A DNA stretch of 64,000 nucleotides from Mucilaginibacter sp. (GCA_031292485.1 JARLHA010000009.1:46702-110701); one strand, 5' to 3'. Numbered from the stretch's first letter, positions 15,929 to 24,836 are shown. Made by a program: numbers and translations. The notes: generated by a model from the sequence alone, not told the origin.

Positions 15929-18769
15929 TTAAAATTTGAACTTGAAGCCAATTAAAAACCTGGCGTAATACTTGTCATTTTCGATAGTGGCATAGTTTGG
16001 ACTTTCCTGAAATGGCAGTTTACTATTTCCGCTATAGGCCTGGTTAGGCTGTTTTACAAATAATTCGTAAGGCGTATTTAATAAATTGTTGACCTTTATG
16101 TAGATAATATAATGCTGGTTAAATTCCTTTTGGGCTGAAAAATCGACGTTGGTTGTTGGCCTCTCCCAATTATCAAGGTTTTTGTATAACGACAAAAGGT
16201 CAATCCTTTCACCTGTATAAACTAGAGCCAGTTGAGCATCAATACCATTTTTTGTGTTTTTATAAAGCACGGAAACATTAGCTACGTTTGCCGCCTGACC
16301 TTGTAATGGCCTTGGCTGGTTTACCATTATGCTGTGGTAGCTATTGTCGGCAGGATCGGTGTATTGGAATATTTTTGATGAATTTACCAGGGAATGGGTA
16401 TATGTATAATTCCCGGCTATCCCTATGCTACCAAAAAACTTGCGGAAAACAGCCTCAAATCCATAATTATGTGCTGTACCGAAGTTTGCCGGCGAAAGTG
16501 TGTAGCCCGCAGCAAAACCGGTTGTAACCACAGCATATTCAATCGGGTCTACAATGGTTTTAAAGAAACCGCCCACCATAAACTGGTCGAGCCCGTTCGG
16601 AAACAGCTCGTACCTGAAGTCGTAATTATCGATTTTTGAATGCTGTAAATTGGGATCACCGGTAGTAGGAAAATTATCTTGCCCTGCTCCTGTGTTATCA
16701 ACATATGGCACCAGATCTGAAAAAGCGGGCCGCAGGATCGATTTAAAATAAGAAGCCCTAAGGTTAGATTTACCCGTCAACGCATATTTTAAATTAATGC
16801 CCGGTAAAAAATCCATATACGAGATGGTAGCAGACTTTCCGGCAATGGTTACAGGTAGCGAAGAAACAAACGACTGATAGGTATTTTCAACCCTTATGCC
16901 AAAAACTGCGTCAAAACGGTCGCCAATAAAATATTTGGCTTCGCCATAACCTGCCTGCACATTTTCAGTAAGGGTGTATACTCCCCCATTACTCGCTGCA
17001 TTGCCTAAAGCGTCGCTAGCTGGCTGAAATTCAAATTTTGCACCAGGAATGGAAGTATATTGCTCATAGGTAGAATTAGCGTCGGATATGTAGTTTAAGT
17101 TATAAATGTTATCAAAGTTATCCCTTGTTTTATGCCTCTCCATACCGCCGATGCTGATTATTGTTTTATTACCCGCAATAGTTGCCCGGTAATGCAAATT
17201 CAGGTACGCCGATATATCTTTGTCAGTATTATGTTCCCATTGCCTGCTCTCAGGCCGAACCTGTAGCGGTCCATAGGTTACGGAAGTTGCAGTACCTGTG
17301 CTGTTAGGGTTAATGGATTGCAGGGTAGTAAAGGCTGCCATATCGGGCAATTCCTGGCTGGCAACGGAGTATGCCAGTGACCAATCGGTTGTTAAAGCAC
17401 CAACAATTTTATCGTTGCCATGCAACTGTGTACTGTAAATGCTTTGCAGATCGGTACGCGTTTGTGTTTCAAAATGCTGTTCGAATCCGCCGATATAACC
17501 CTGGTACGAATAATCGCCCAAAAGCAAATCTTTGGTATAGCGTTCCCTATCCTCATTTAACTGCAAATAGGTTCCAAATAAACTGATGGTATTATCTGCA
17601 TTAAATTTATAGTCAATAGTAGTTATAAGGCCTAACCTGTTAGTCAAAGATGAATATTGGCGGGTAAGGTAATCAGGGAAAACCTGGAGCATCTGTGCAT
17701 TAGGTCCATTAGCCGGCGTTAAAGTAGCATTTTCAACCAGGCGTGCCGTATTATTGCCTGCATAAGTATTTTGATAGGTGCCTGAAACGATGACACCCAG
17801 CTTATCATTTAAAAACCTGTCGCCAATCGTCAAGCTAAAATTGCTGTTTATCGGGGTTTTAATGGGTGATGTTAACAGGTTCTGGTAAGGGAAATCTGAA
17901 ATCGATGCCGGTTGCCCGATACCAATGATTTCGGCTGGTGATTTGGCATTAACCGTTGCACGGCTATAACTTTCAAAAGGACGGGCAGAAAATATCTGGC
18001 TATAGCCTGCGCCTGCATTTCCTTCAATACGGAGGCCGTCCGGGGCAGTTTTCATTATCAAATTCACTACGCCGCCTGACGCATCCCCTTCCATATCCGG
18101 TGTTAGCGATTTATAAACCTCTATCCGTTCAACAAGATCAGCCGGAAATATATCTAGCGGTACGTACCGATTTTTGTTATCCGGACTAGGAATTTTTATG
18201 CCGTTGACAAGCGTGGTACTATACCTTGGATCCATCCCCCTGATGATCACATATTGGCCGTCGCCTGTATTGCCGCGTTCAACCGAAACACCTGAAACAC
18301 GTGCCATTACATTTGCAACAGTAATATCGGGTGATATAGAAATTGAATTGGCCGAAACTATATTTACCAAATTATCAGCACGCTGCTCGGCTCTTTTGGC
18401 ATACTGGTCCGACTCCTTGTTACTCTTAGCCGAAATGGTTACCGTATTTAAGGTGGACGTATTTGGCGAAAGGTAAAAATTGACCTTTAAATTCTGATCA
18501 GCTTTAACCTCGATTGTTGTATCTTTTGGCAAATATCCAATGTATGAAACATGGAATGTATAAACACCAGGCGCCAGATTGTTAATCGTATATTTGCCGT
18601 TCAATTTTGAAGTAGCCCTGATTGTGCCAGGCTTCACCGTTATAGTTGCACCCACCAATTGCTCGTTGACATCTTTGTCAAAAACATATCCGGAAACTGT
18701 AGAAACAGAGGATGCAAAGGATTCAGAAAAGAATAAAAAGGAAATTAAAATAGTAAAAATAATCTTCAT
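15929..18769 (-). CDS. TonB-dependent outer membrane receptor with carboxypeptidase-like N-domain
   Basis: 946 residues. A signal peptide (MKIIFTILISFLFFSESFAS) is followed by a CarboxypepD_reg-like domain at about 22-110 (VSGYVFDKDVNEQLVGATITV, NLAPGVYTFHVSYIGY). Next is a plug domain at about 130-240, with GVSVERGNTGDGQYVIIRGMDPRYSTTLVNG and VERIEVYKSLTPDMEGDASGG. A 22-strand-type barrel ends in ARFLIGFKFKF, with a terminal aromatic. The ATG one codon inside the open frame was preferred over TTG. It imports an unknown ligand using TonB energy. There is no SusD-like partner; instead a beta-helix lipoprotein follows, then a DNase I-fold lipoprotein. The ligand could be a nucleic acid, phosphoester or glycan; sequence alone does not tell. 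Confidence 0.92.
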   Translation of the reverse strand: MKIIFTILISFLFFSESFASSVSTVSGYVFDKDVNEQLVGATITVKPGTIRATSKLNGKYTINNLAPGVYTFHVSYIGYLPKDTTIEVKADQNLKVNFYLSPNTSTLNTVTISAKSNKESDQYAKRAEQRADNLVNIVSANSISISPDITVANVMARVSGVSVERGNTGDGQYVIIRGMDPRYSTTLVNGIKIPSPDNKNRYVPLDIFPADLVERIEVYKSLTPDMEGDASGGVVNLIMKTAPDGLRIEGNAGAGYSQIFSARPFESYSRATVNAKSPAEIIGIGQPASISDFPYQNLLTSPIKTPINSNFSLTIGDRFLNDKLGVIVSGTYQNTYAGNNTARLVENATLTPANGPNAQMLQVFPDYLTRQYSSLTNRLGLITTIDYKFNADNTISLFGTYLQLNEDRERYTKDLLLGDYSYQGYIGGFEQHFETQTRTDLQSIYSTQLHGNDKIVGALTTDWSLAYSVASQELPDMAAFTTLQSINPNSTGTATSVTYGPLQVRPESRQWEHNTDKDISAYLNLHYRATIAGNKTIISIGGMERHKTRDNFDNIYNLNYISDANSTYEQYTSIPGAKFEFQPASDALGNAASNGGVYTLTENVQAGYGEAKYFIGDRFDAVFGIRVENTYQSFVSSLPVTIAGKSATISYMDFLPGINLKYALTGKSNLRASYFKSILRPAFSDLVPYVDNTGAGQDNFPTTGDPNLQHSKIDNYDFRYELFPNGLDQFMVGGFFKTIVDPIEYAVVTTGFAAGYTLSPANFGTAHNYGFEAVFRKFFGSIGIAGNYTYTHSLVNSSKIFQYTDPADNSYHSIMVNQPRPLQGQAANVANVSVLYKNTKNGIDAQLALVYTGERIDLLSLYKNLDNWERPTTNVDFSAQKEFNQHYIIYIKVNNLLNTPYELFVKQPNQAYSGNSKLPFQESPNYATIENDKYYARFLIGFKFKF

Positions 18770-18772
18770 CAA

Positions 18773-19098
18773 ATCGTAATTTCCGCAAAGAAAGTTATTG
18801 AAATCTGAAGAAATTCTGAATTTTGCTGATAATGATGTTTGTTAAAAGAATGATAATTTTTACTTAACATTAGCCCTTTATAATGGCATTTTACGCAACA
18901 TCAAGAAATGATTTCTTAACTCAAATGAAATAATTTAATGACGGCAGCAATTTGGAAATGAAATAAATTTTAATTAAAAATAAACGCAGATTAATCACCG
19001 GGAATATTTATTAATCATTGGTAACAAACCTGTTACAAAATAAAAAAACACTAAATACTGCCTCCTAAAAAAGCCGTGTACACCTGAAGCTTAGCGTT
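18773..19098. promoter_or_regulatory. AT-rich upstream region of receptor operon with a small dyad
   Basis: No gene is seen in these 326 bases. AAGAAAT-G-ATTTCTT (18903-18917) is a perfect 7-1-7 dyad about 135 bases before the receptor start. On the minus strand TTTCTTTG (around 18796-18789) misses the TAnnTTTG -7 consensus by one base. GTAACA-aacc-TGTTAC lies at 19021-19036, towards the oxidoreductase 3' end. Functional value is unproven. Confidence 0.35.
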
Positions 19099-21411
19099 TT
19101 ACCCGGTATGTTTTTTTATTTTGATGATAATGAGCTTTGATGCCGGCGTATTACTTCCTTCAGCTACACTGTCAATAGGCACCAGCACATTGGTTTCGGG
19201 GTAATAGGCAGCGGTATTCTTTTCCGGGATATCGTAAGGCACAATAATAAATAAGCGCGCCACACGGATAACCCCGCCGTGGTAATTAAACAGGTCCACT
19301 TTATCGCCGGAATTAAAGCCGGCATTTTGCATATCGTTCTCATTCATGAAAATTACCCGCCGCTCGTTGTGGATACCACGGTACCGGTCATCAAGGCCAT
19401 AAATGGTGGTATTAAACTGGTCGTGGCTGCGGATGCTGGTCATTATGTACTCATCATTTGCCAATTTGAGCACAGGTAGATTTGTAATGGAGAATATTGC
19501 TTTCCCGTCATTTTTACTTGTTTCAAACTTTCCTTCGCGCGGCGCATTGTGTAAATAAAAGCCACCGGGCTTTATTACTTTGCTATTATAGCCCTCAAAA
19601 CCGGGTATAACCTTTTCTATAGCGTTGCGCACCTCATCATAACTATTGGCGTACTTATCCCAGTCGATCACAGACCGGCTGCCCAGGGTAGCCTTTGCCA
19701 GCCGGCAAACAATTTGCGTCTCGTTTAAAAGATCATCAGATATGGGCTTCAATATCCCTTTTGACATCTGCACCACTCCCATCGAGTTTTCGCAGCTAAT
19801 GAATTGGGCCTCGCCGTTTACCATATCCTTATCACTGCGCGATAAGGTTGGCAAAATGAGTGCCTCATCCCCATGTACCAAATGGCTGCGGTTTAATTTG
19901 GTGGACACTTGAACCGTCAACTTCATTTTCCGCATAGCCTGAGCCGTGTAAGTGGTATCCGGCGTAGCCGACAAAAAATTACCCCCCATTGCGAAAAACA
20001 CCTTCAGCCCGCCCTCGTGCATAGCCTTAATAGATTCCACTACATCAAGACCATGTTTGCGGGGTGGTTCAAAACCAAAAACCTCTTTTATTTTATCAAG
20101 CTGCTTCTTGTTTGGTTTATCGTAGATGAGCATGGTGCGGTTACCCTGTACATTGCTGTGCCCGCGTACCGGGCATAACCCCGCCCCTGGTTTGCCGATG
20201 CTGCCTTTTAGCAGCGTTAGGTTAACAATCTCTTTTATGGTATCTACCCCGTTTACATGCTGCGTGATACCCATGGCCCAGCAAATAATAATGCGGCTTT
20301 TATCCTTCAGCATTTCTGCCGCTTCTTTTATTTGAGCAAAGGGTAGCCCAGCTTGCCGGGCCAATTCTTCAGGATCATAGTTTTTTAAATGTTCAATAAA
20401 CCCATCGTAGCCGGACGTGCTGTTTTTAATAAAGGCCTGATCAAATACTTTACCCGGTTCGTTCTGTTCGGCCTCATACAGCAATTTCTCAATGGCTTTT
20501 ATCAGCGCCATATCGCCGTTTATTTTTACCTGCAGGTACAGGTCGGCCAGTTGGGTGCCGAAACCTAAAAAACCTTTTACCGTTTGCGGATTTTTAAATT
20601 CAATCAGCCCGGCTTCGCGCAGCGGATTAATGGCAATGATCTTCGCCCCGTTCTTTTTCGCCTTTTCCAATGCGGTAAGCATTCTCGGATGATTGGTACC
20701 CGGATTTTGCCCCATAATGACGATTACATCGGTATCATAAAAATCATTGAGCGTTACGGTACCTTTTCCTATACCGATAACTTCATTTAATGCCGTGCCC
20801 GATGATTCATGGCACATGTTGGAGCAATCGGGCAGGTTATTGGTTCCATACGCGCGCACAAACAGCTGGTACATAAATGATGCCTCGTTGCTGGTGCGGC
20901 CGGAAGTATAAAAAGCTGCCTCATCAGGCGTGTTCAATGCATTTAAATGTGCTGCAATCTTTTTAAAGGCATCTTCCCAGCTAATCGGTTCGTAATGTGT
21001 ACCGCCTTTTGGCAAATAAACCGGCTGGGCAATCCTGCCCTTTTTGCCGATCTCATAATCGTTTAATCTAGATAGCTCAGCAACAGAATTTGCGGCAAAG
21101 AATTCGGCTGTCAATTTTTTGGTAGTAGCTTCTTCAGCCAGAGCTTTTGCCCCGTTCTCGCAATACTCGGCGATAGGGCTCCTGTCGTCATCCGGATCGG
21201 GCCAGGCGCAGCTGGAACAATCAAAGCCGCCTTTTTTATTCATATGGAACAAGGCCGTCATCCCACGGATCACCCCATCCTCTTTCAACACATCTTTCCC
21301 GGCTTCATACACAGCCGGAATGCCCGCGCCCCAGGTTTTAGGTTCAGTAACTTTTAGCTTTAAAAGTTCTTCCGGGTTTTCTGCTGCGGGAAGTTCAAGG
21401 TCTTTGCTCAT
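19099..21411 (-). CDS. FdhF/YdeP-family molybdopterin oxidoreductase
   Basis: A 770-residue protein of the DMSO reductase superfamily resembling formate dehydrogenase alpha-like YdeP. The N-terminus has GGFDCSSCAWPDP (Cys65, Cys68), the shortened cysteine motif of this subgroup, then the molybdopterin-binding blocks ISWEDAFKKIA, FYTSGRTSNEASF, DVIVIMGQNPGTNHPRM, GAKIIAINPLRE, CWAMGITQHVNG, GKPGAGLCPVRGHSNVQG, and a C-terminal dinucleotide-binding domain (MTSIRSHDQFNTTIYG, VDLFNYHG). It should bind Mo-bis-MGD. No signal peptide is seen, so it is probably cytoplasmic. The physiological substrate of YdeP-type proteins is uncertain; formate oxidation is not proven. It is transcribed in the same direction as fdhD and next to Moco genes. 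Confidence 0.9.
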   Translation of the reverse strand: MSKDLELPAAENPEELLKLKVTEPKTWGAGIPAVYEAGKDVLKEDGVIRGMTALFHMNKKGGFDCSSCAWPDPDDDRSPIAEYCENGAKALAEEATTKKLTAEFFAANSVAELSRLNDYEIGKKGRIAQPVYLPKGGTHYEPISWEDAFKKIAAHLNALNTPDEAAFYTSGRTSNEASFMYQLFVRAYGTNNLPDCSNMCHESSGTALNEVIGIGKGTVTLNDFYDTDVIVIMGQNPGTNHPRMLTALEKAKKNGAKIIAINPLREAGLIEFKNPQTVKGFLGFGTQLADLYLQVKINGDMALIKAIEKLLYEAEQNEPGKVFDQAFIKNSTSGYDGFIEHLKNYDPEELARQAGLPFAQIKEAAEMLKDKSRIIICWAMGITQHVNGVDTIKEIVNLTLLKGSIGKPGAGLCPVRGHSNVQGNRTMLIYDKPNKKQLDKIKEVFGFEPPRKHGLDVVESIKAMHEGGLKVFFAMGGNFLSATPDTTYTAQAMRKMKLTVQVSTKLNRSHLVHGDEALILPTLSRSDKDMVNGEAQFISCENSMGVVQMSKGILKPISDDLLNETQIVCRLAKATLGSRSVIDWDKYANSYDEVRNAIEKVIPGFEGYNSKVIKPGGFYLHNAPREGKFETSKNDGKAIFSITNLPVLKLANDEYIMTSIRSHDQFNTTIYGLDDRYRGIHNERRVIFMNENDMQNAGFNSGDKVDLFNYHGGVIRVARLFIIVPYDIPEKNTAAYYPETNVLVPIDSVAEGSNTPASKLIIIKIKKHTG

Positions 21412-21449
21412 GATGTAATGAGAGTATAAAAAAAATAAAAAAAATCTAC

Positions 21450-21608
21450 ACCCTCTTTTCGCCGTCAGCGAAGAGAGGGTCGACCAGCGTAGTGTAGTCG
21501 GGGTGAGTCAACTCGCCGCTATGCATTGGCGGTAATGTCCGCCGGGGTTGACTCACCCGGTCGTTGCTTCGCTCGACCACCCTCTCTACGGCGAGCCGTA
21601 AAGAGGGT
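21450..21608. repeat. 159-bp nested inverted repeat (ACCCTCTTT ends)
   Basis: Outer ends ACCCTCTTT / AAAGAGGGT enclose smaller hairpins (CCCTCTTttcgccgtcagcgAAGAGAGGG; tacggcgagccgta) and a central 12-bp pair GGGTGAGTCAAC (21501-21512) / GTTGACTCACCC (21547-21558). The GC content is higher than in the surroundings. It lies between fdhF/ydeP and the small fdhD-linked gene, and reading frames crossing it are artefacts of the repeat. Confidence 0.75.
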
Positions 21609-21617
21609 AAAAAAACA

Positions 21618-21986
21618 TCAATCTCCTTCTTCATAAAAGTTCTTGGCTAAGGGGTTGGGGTAATTGTCGCTTTGATCTTCTGAAACATTATCCATACAGG
21701 TAAAATCCTTTTCAACCAATAAATATAACTCTCCGTTGTGATTTTCGAAACCTACGGTATCGGTATTTGCCAGCTCTCCGATCATGCGCTCCGGCATATA
21801 AAGGGTGATAGTACTGTTCTGAAAAGATGACGTCAGTTCCTTGCTGTTGCCTAGCCTTATCGCGTAGGTAAGCAACGCACCTCCAAAATCCACTTTTTCT
21901 TCAAGCTTGCCGGTAACGGCCAGCTGTTTTACGTCTGAACGGGTAAGCCTGAACCTTACCGAATTGCCATTAATACGTATTTTCAT
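21618..21986 (-). CDS. Small fdhD-linked protein (DUF7009-like)
   Basis: A 122-residue soluble acidic protein starting MKIRINGNSVRFRLTRSDV and containing GGALLTYAIR, SSFQNSTITLYMP and GELYLLVEKDFTC. The chosen ATG overlaps the end of fdhD by 17 bases; longer upstream frames merely read through fdhD. It resembles small DUF7009-type proteins found beside fdhD, but I hold that assignment loosely. The tight overlap suggests translational coupling and a role in formate dehydrogenase-type maturation or molybdenum handling. One cysteine (DFTCMDN) is visible; there are no other motifs. Function unknown. Confidence 0.72.
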   Translation of the reverse strand: MKIRINGNSVRFRLTRSDVKQLAVTGKLEEKVDFGGALLTYAIRLGNSKELTSSFQNSTITLYMPERMIGELANTDTVGFENHNGELYLLVEKDFTCMDNVSEDQSDNYPNPLAKNFYEEGD

Positions 21987-22839
21987 TTGCAGGCAGTAAA
22001 ATGCGGTTTGCCGCTGTATAAATATTAAAACGCTGGTTCCGTAAAAAGCCGGCGAGCGTAATGTTAAATTCTTCAGCCAATTCAACGGCCAGGCTTGACG
22101 GTGCACCCACCGCAGCGATAATTGTTATCCCGGCCATAGCTGCTTTTTGCACCAGCTCGAAACTTGCCCGGCCGCTTAAAAGTAAAACATGGTTATCCAG
22201 CGGCAGCCAGTTTTGATTAATGGCAGCGCCGATCAGCTTATCCAGTGCATTATGCCTGCCCACGTCCTCGCGCAACAGCATTAATTCGCCCTGCAAATTA
22301 AACAAACCAGAAGCGTGTATCCCGCCGGTGCTGGCGAAGGCATCCTGGTAATAACGCAAAACATCGGGCAAGCGATAAAGCACCTCAGCATCTATGCTGT
22401 GCGGCATTTCTCTTTTATTTGCAAAACTGCTGACCGTACGGATGGCATCAATAGAACCCTTGCCACAAACACCGCAACTGGAGCTGGTATAAAAATTCCG
22501 CTCGGAGTTATGGAGGTTGGGGACAATGCCATCTTTCAGTTTCACAACAATCACATTCTCTTTATTTTCCATGCAGTTGATAAAGCAATGCGCTATGTTC
22601 ACAATAGCCTCACATGAAGGTATGATGCCTTCGGTAAAAAGGAAACCGGCAGCAAGTTCGGCATCGTTACCCGGTGTGCGCATCGTAACGGAGACGTTTT
22701 TAACCTGCCGTTCGCCCGCAGGTCCGTATTCAAGCCTGATCTCCAATGGCTCTTCAATAGCCAGCGCATCCGAAGTATCGGCCACCACCGCTCCGCTGAC
22801 TTTTGTAATATTAAACCGTTTGATAGAATTGATGATCAT
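21970..22839 (-). CDS. fdhD: Formate dehydrogenase accessory sulfurtransferase FdhD
   Basis: A 289-residue FdhD. The diagnostic cysteine motif SSCGVCGKGSIDAI carries the two cysteines used for sulfur transfer from IscS to the molybdenum cofactor. Further family blocks are VTMRTPGNDAELAAGFLFTEGII, GGIHASGLF, LREDVGRHNALDKLIGAA and LLLSGRASFELVQKAAMAGI. ATG was preferred over a TTG two codons earlier. It acts in the cytoplasm on FdhF/YdeP-type enzymes, one of which is encoded just downstream. It is divergent from moaD across 167 bases. Confidence 0.93.
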   Translation of the reverse strand: MIINSIKRFNITKVSGAVVADTSDALAIEEPLEIRLEYGPAGERQVKNVSVTMRTPGNDAELAAGFLFTEGIIPSCEAIVNIAHCFINCMENKENVIVVKLKDGIVPNLHNSERNFYTSSSCGVCGKGSIDAIRTVSSFANKREMPHSIDAEVLYRLPDVLRYYQDAFASTGGIHASGLFNLQGELMLLREDVGRHNALDKLIGAAINQNWLPLDNHVLLLSGRASFELVQKAAMAGITIIAAVGAPSSLAVELAEEFNITLAGFLRNQRFNIYTAANRILLPANENTY

Positions 22840-22991
22840 ATTCAAATGTATTGAAATTCGGTTAAAAGTTGATTGGGTAACAGTTGACCAGGTTTAATTT
22901 CCTCCCGCCCAAGCTATTTGACTCAATTAACTTAACGAACAATTTAACACACAATCTTGTTTTAAATTAGCTGCAATTAACAATTTTGCCC

Positions 22992-22999
22992 TAATTTTG
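22992..22999 (+). promoter_or_regulatory. Candidate -7 box for moaD, close to the start codon
   Basis: TAATTTTG fits TAnnTTTG exactly and ends seven bases before the moaD ATG, which predicts a transcript with almost no 5' leader. Confidence 0.45.
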
Positions 23000-23006
23000 T
23001 GATATC

Positions 23007-23249
23007 ATGAAGATTAAAGTACTAGCGTTTGGCATTGCGAAGGATATTTTTGGAGGATCTTCAGTCTCACTCGAACTGGCAAACGATTCAACCGTTTATA
23101 ATTTACAATATGCGCTTGAGCAGCAATACCCAAGGCTGCAGCAATTAAAGTCGTACATGCTGGCTGTAAACAACGAATACGCCCTGCCCGGCGACACTAT
23201 CCACGAGCGCGACGAGATCGCGGTGATACCGCCGGTGAGCGGGGGGTAG
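23007..23249 (+). CDS. moaD: Molybdopterin synthase small subunit MoaD
   Basis: An 80-residue ubiquitin-like sulfur carrier. It has the MoaD pattern MKIKVLAFGIAKDIFG at the start, LEQQYPRLQQLKSYMLAVNNEYA in the middle and the obligatory C-terminal double glycine (IAVIPPVSGG), which is adenylated by MoeB and then thiocarboxylated. It works with MoaE to convert cyclic pyranopterin monophosphate into molybdopterin in the cytoplasm. Unusually, 334 non-coding bases with their own dyads and promoter-like box separate it from moaE. Length is normal for the family. Confidence 0.93.
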   Translation: MKIKVLAFGIAKDIFGGSSVSLELANDSTVYNLQYALEQQYPRLQQLKSYMLAVNNEYALPGDTIHERDEIAVIPPVSGG

Positions 23250-23417
23250 TGGTTTCTTCTCCGATTTTTTTTTGTTTTTGTTGAATGAATTGGACATTGC
23301 ACTTCGCGGTATGTGGTAATTTTTGTTGAAAACGAACAGGTAAAGTATTTATTAATATAAGGGATGAATATATTTGATTTTAAATTGTATATAGTTTTTT
23401 ATATTTATGCAACTTTG

Positions 23418-23468
23418 TTGTGAGGCTCACAATTTACGGGGTAATTCTTACTAATTCGACCGTAAATT
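23418..23468. promoter_or_regulatory. Two dyads in the moaD-moaE spacer
   Basis: TTGTGAG-G-CTCACAA (23418-23432) is a perfect 7-1-7 palindrome. AATTTACGG (23431-23439) pairs with CCGTAAATT (23460-23468). Both lie about 80-130 bases before the moaE promoter-like box in a 334-base spacer without a gene. They could be an operator or part of an RNA structure; neither is proven. Confidence 0.4.
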
Positions 23469-23549
23469 CAATTGAAATTTATATCATCTAAGAATTAAGA
23501 GCATTGGAAAATAACACCATCATTGCATGAACGCCATTTCTTAAAACTT

Positions 23550-23557
23550 TATATTTG
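23550..23557 (+). promoter_or_regulatory. Candidate -7 box for moaE
   Basis: TATATTTG matches TAnnTTTG. A TTG lies 24 bases upstream (23523-23525) as a possible -33 element. The predicted leader is about 20 bases. Confidence 0.5.
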
Positions 23558-23583
23558 ACAGGCAATCATTAAAACATTTTCCC

Positions 23584-24003
23584 ATGTCCACCCAAATCCA
23601 AATATCCCCCGCCCCGTTAAACATCCAGGCATGTATTGATTGGATCATGTCGCCGGAGAGCGGCGGGATAGATGTGTTTATTGGCACGGTACGCAATGCC
23701 ACCAAGGGCAAACCGGTAATCCGGCTGGAGTTTGAAGCGTATGAACCCATGGCTATAGCTGAGATGGAGAAAATCATCAAACAAGCCGCGGAGCAATGGT
23801 CCATTCAAAAAGCCCTTATCCATCACCGCATAGGCATGCTCGAAGTGGGCGAAGTACCGGTCATTATTGCCGTTTCGGCCGCCCACAGGGCAGCCGCTTT
23901 TGATGCCTGCCGTTATATTATCGATACCCTGAAACAAACCGTCCCGATATGGAAAAAAGAGATTTTTGAAGACGGCGAAGTTTGGGTTGCCGCGCATCCG
24001 TGA
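23584..24003 (+). CDS. moaE: Molybdopterin synthase catalytic subunit MoaE
   Basis: A 139-residue MoaE. Family blocks visible are GGIDVFIGTVRNATKGKPVIRLEFEAYEPMA, HRIGMLEVGEVPVIIAVSAAHRAAAFDACRYIIDTLKQTVPIWKKE and the final WV, including the catalytic lysines of the VPIWKKE region and the arginine pocket HR. It transfers two sulfurs from MoaD thiocarboxylate to cPMP. Cytoplasmic. It has its own promoter-like box, so expression may not be strictly tied to moaD. Confidence 0.93.
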   Translation: MSTQIQISPAPLNIQACIDWIMSPESGGIDVFIGTVRNATKGKPVIRLEFEAYEPMAIAEMEKIIKQAAEQWSIQKALIHHRIGMLEVGEVPVIIAVSAAHRAAAFDACRYIIDTLKQTVPIWKKEIFEDGEVWVAAHP

Positions 24004-24140
24004 GTTAGTGATTAGTTAATTGGAGATTAGAGATTAGTTAAAAAAGGGTATAGACCACCCTCCTCCCGCCATCGTCTACGGCCCATCGATTATTGACCTC
24101 CTACCATGAACTATGAACCATCAACCATGAACTAAACTGT
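24004..24140. repeat. Short-word degenerate tandem repeats after moaE
   Basis: Two blocks are seen: gattagttaattggagattagagattagtt (about 24009-24040) and ccatgaactatgaaccatcaaccatgaacta (about 24104-24134). Units of 8-10 bases are repeated with variation. They are non-coding and of the same style as spacers at 34541-34680, 41970-42000, 45940-45990 and 62480-62515. Confidence 0.55.
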
Positions 24141-24209
24141 AACATTTTCCGTTTTCAGCCATCTTATGTTTATATTTAGGTTTCCAAAAAAACCGGGCAA
24201 TAAACCAAT

Positions 24210-24836
24210 ATGAGCAAGGGGCAAATGATAAATATGCCGGCTAACAAACCATTATGGCAGGTAGTGTTGCTTTGCTGCGGTTTTGCGGGTATTTTATTTA
24301 CGCTGATTTATACCGTATTTGGATTTTTCACCCCCGGGTTTAATGCCTTCCGCGATACCATCAGCGGCCTGGAGCTGGTTAAAAACGGTTGGGTGCAGCA
24401 AGGCAATTTTATGCTGTATGGGGTGCTCACCATTTTATTTACCATCGGCCTTTCAAAAGAACTCATCAAAAGCGCCAATGCGCGGTACATCGTTTTATTT
24501 CAATTGCTTATTGGTACCGGTTTAATTGGTGAGGCGATATTTATACATGAACCGCCGCATCAAATTTGTGATATCATTGTATATATATCCGCACCGGTCG
24601 TTTTGTTTCTGTTTACATGGCAGTTTTACAAAACCAATAGCTGGAAGGGATGGATCGTATACTCGCTGGTAGCAGCCTTTATGATGATGGCGCTGAAGGG
24701 GCTTTCCATGGTGGCCGTTGCAAATCATCACTGGCCGGGCCTGTTTGAACGCTTTGTTTTTTTGCCTTATTTTTTTTGGCTATTCGTATTGATCATAAAA
24801 ATGTTAAGCGGCCGCCGGTTGGTTGCTGCCGGTTGA
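24210..24836 (+). CDS. DUF998-type integral membrane protein
   Basis: 208 residues with six hydrophobic segments, including WQVVLLCCGFAGILFTLIYTVFGFF, NFMLYGVLTILFTIGL, ICDIIVYISAPVVLFLFTW and FVFLPYFFWLFVLII. The arrangement with DTISGLELVKNGWVQQGNF between helices 1 and 2 fits the DUF998 family. No catalytic motif is recognised. It lies within the molybdenum cofactor island and converges on moeB with no spacer, but nothing in it points to molybdenum. Function unknown. Confidence 0.75.
   Translation: MSKGQMINMPANKPLWQVVLLCCGFAGILFTLIYTVFGFFTPGFNAFRDTISGLELVKNGWVQQGNFMLYGVLTILFTIGLSKELIKSANARYIVLFQLLIGTGLIGEAIFIHEPPHQICDIIVYISAPVVLFLFTWQFYKTNSWKGWIVYSLVAAFMMMALKGLSMVAVANHHWPGLFERFVFLPYFFWLFVLIIKMLSGRRLVAAG

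Noticed and set aside
15929..18769. SusC/SusD polysaccharide-utilisation locus
   Set aside because: No SusD-like gene follows the receptor; the next genes are beta-helix and DNase-fold lipoproteins.
21446..21634. 62-codon open frame on the minus strand
   Set aside because: It lies within the nested inverted repeat, and its translation is low-complexity Arg/Pro-rich.
23617..23997. 126-codon open frame antisense to moaE
   Set aside because: moaE has full family motifs in the plus frame; the antisense frame is a codon-bias shadow.
24104..24134. Repeated gaaccatgaacta words as a CRISPR-like array
   Set aside because: Units are too short and variable, there are no spacers of regular length and no cas genes.
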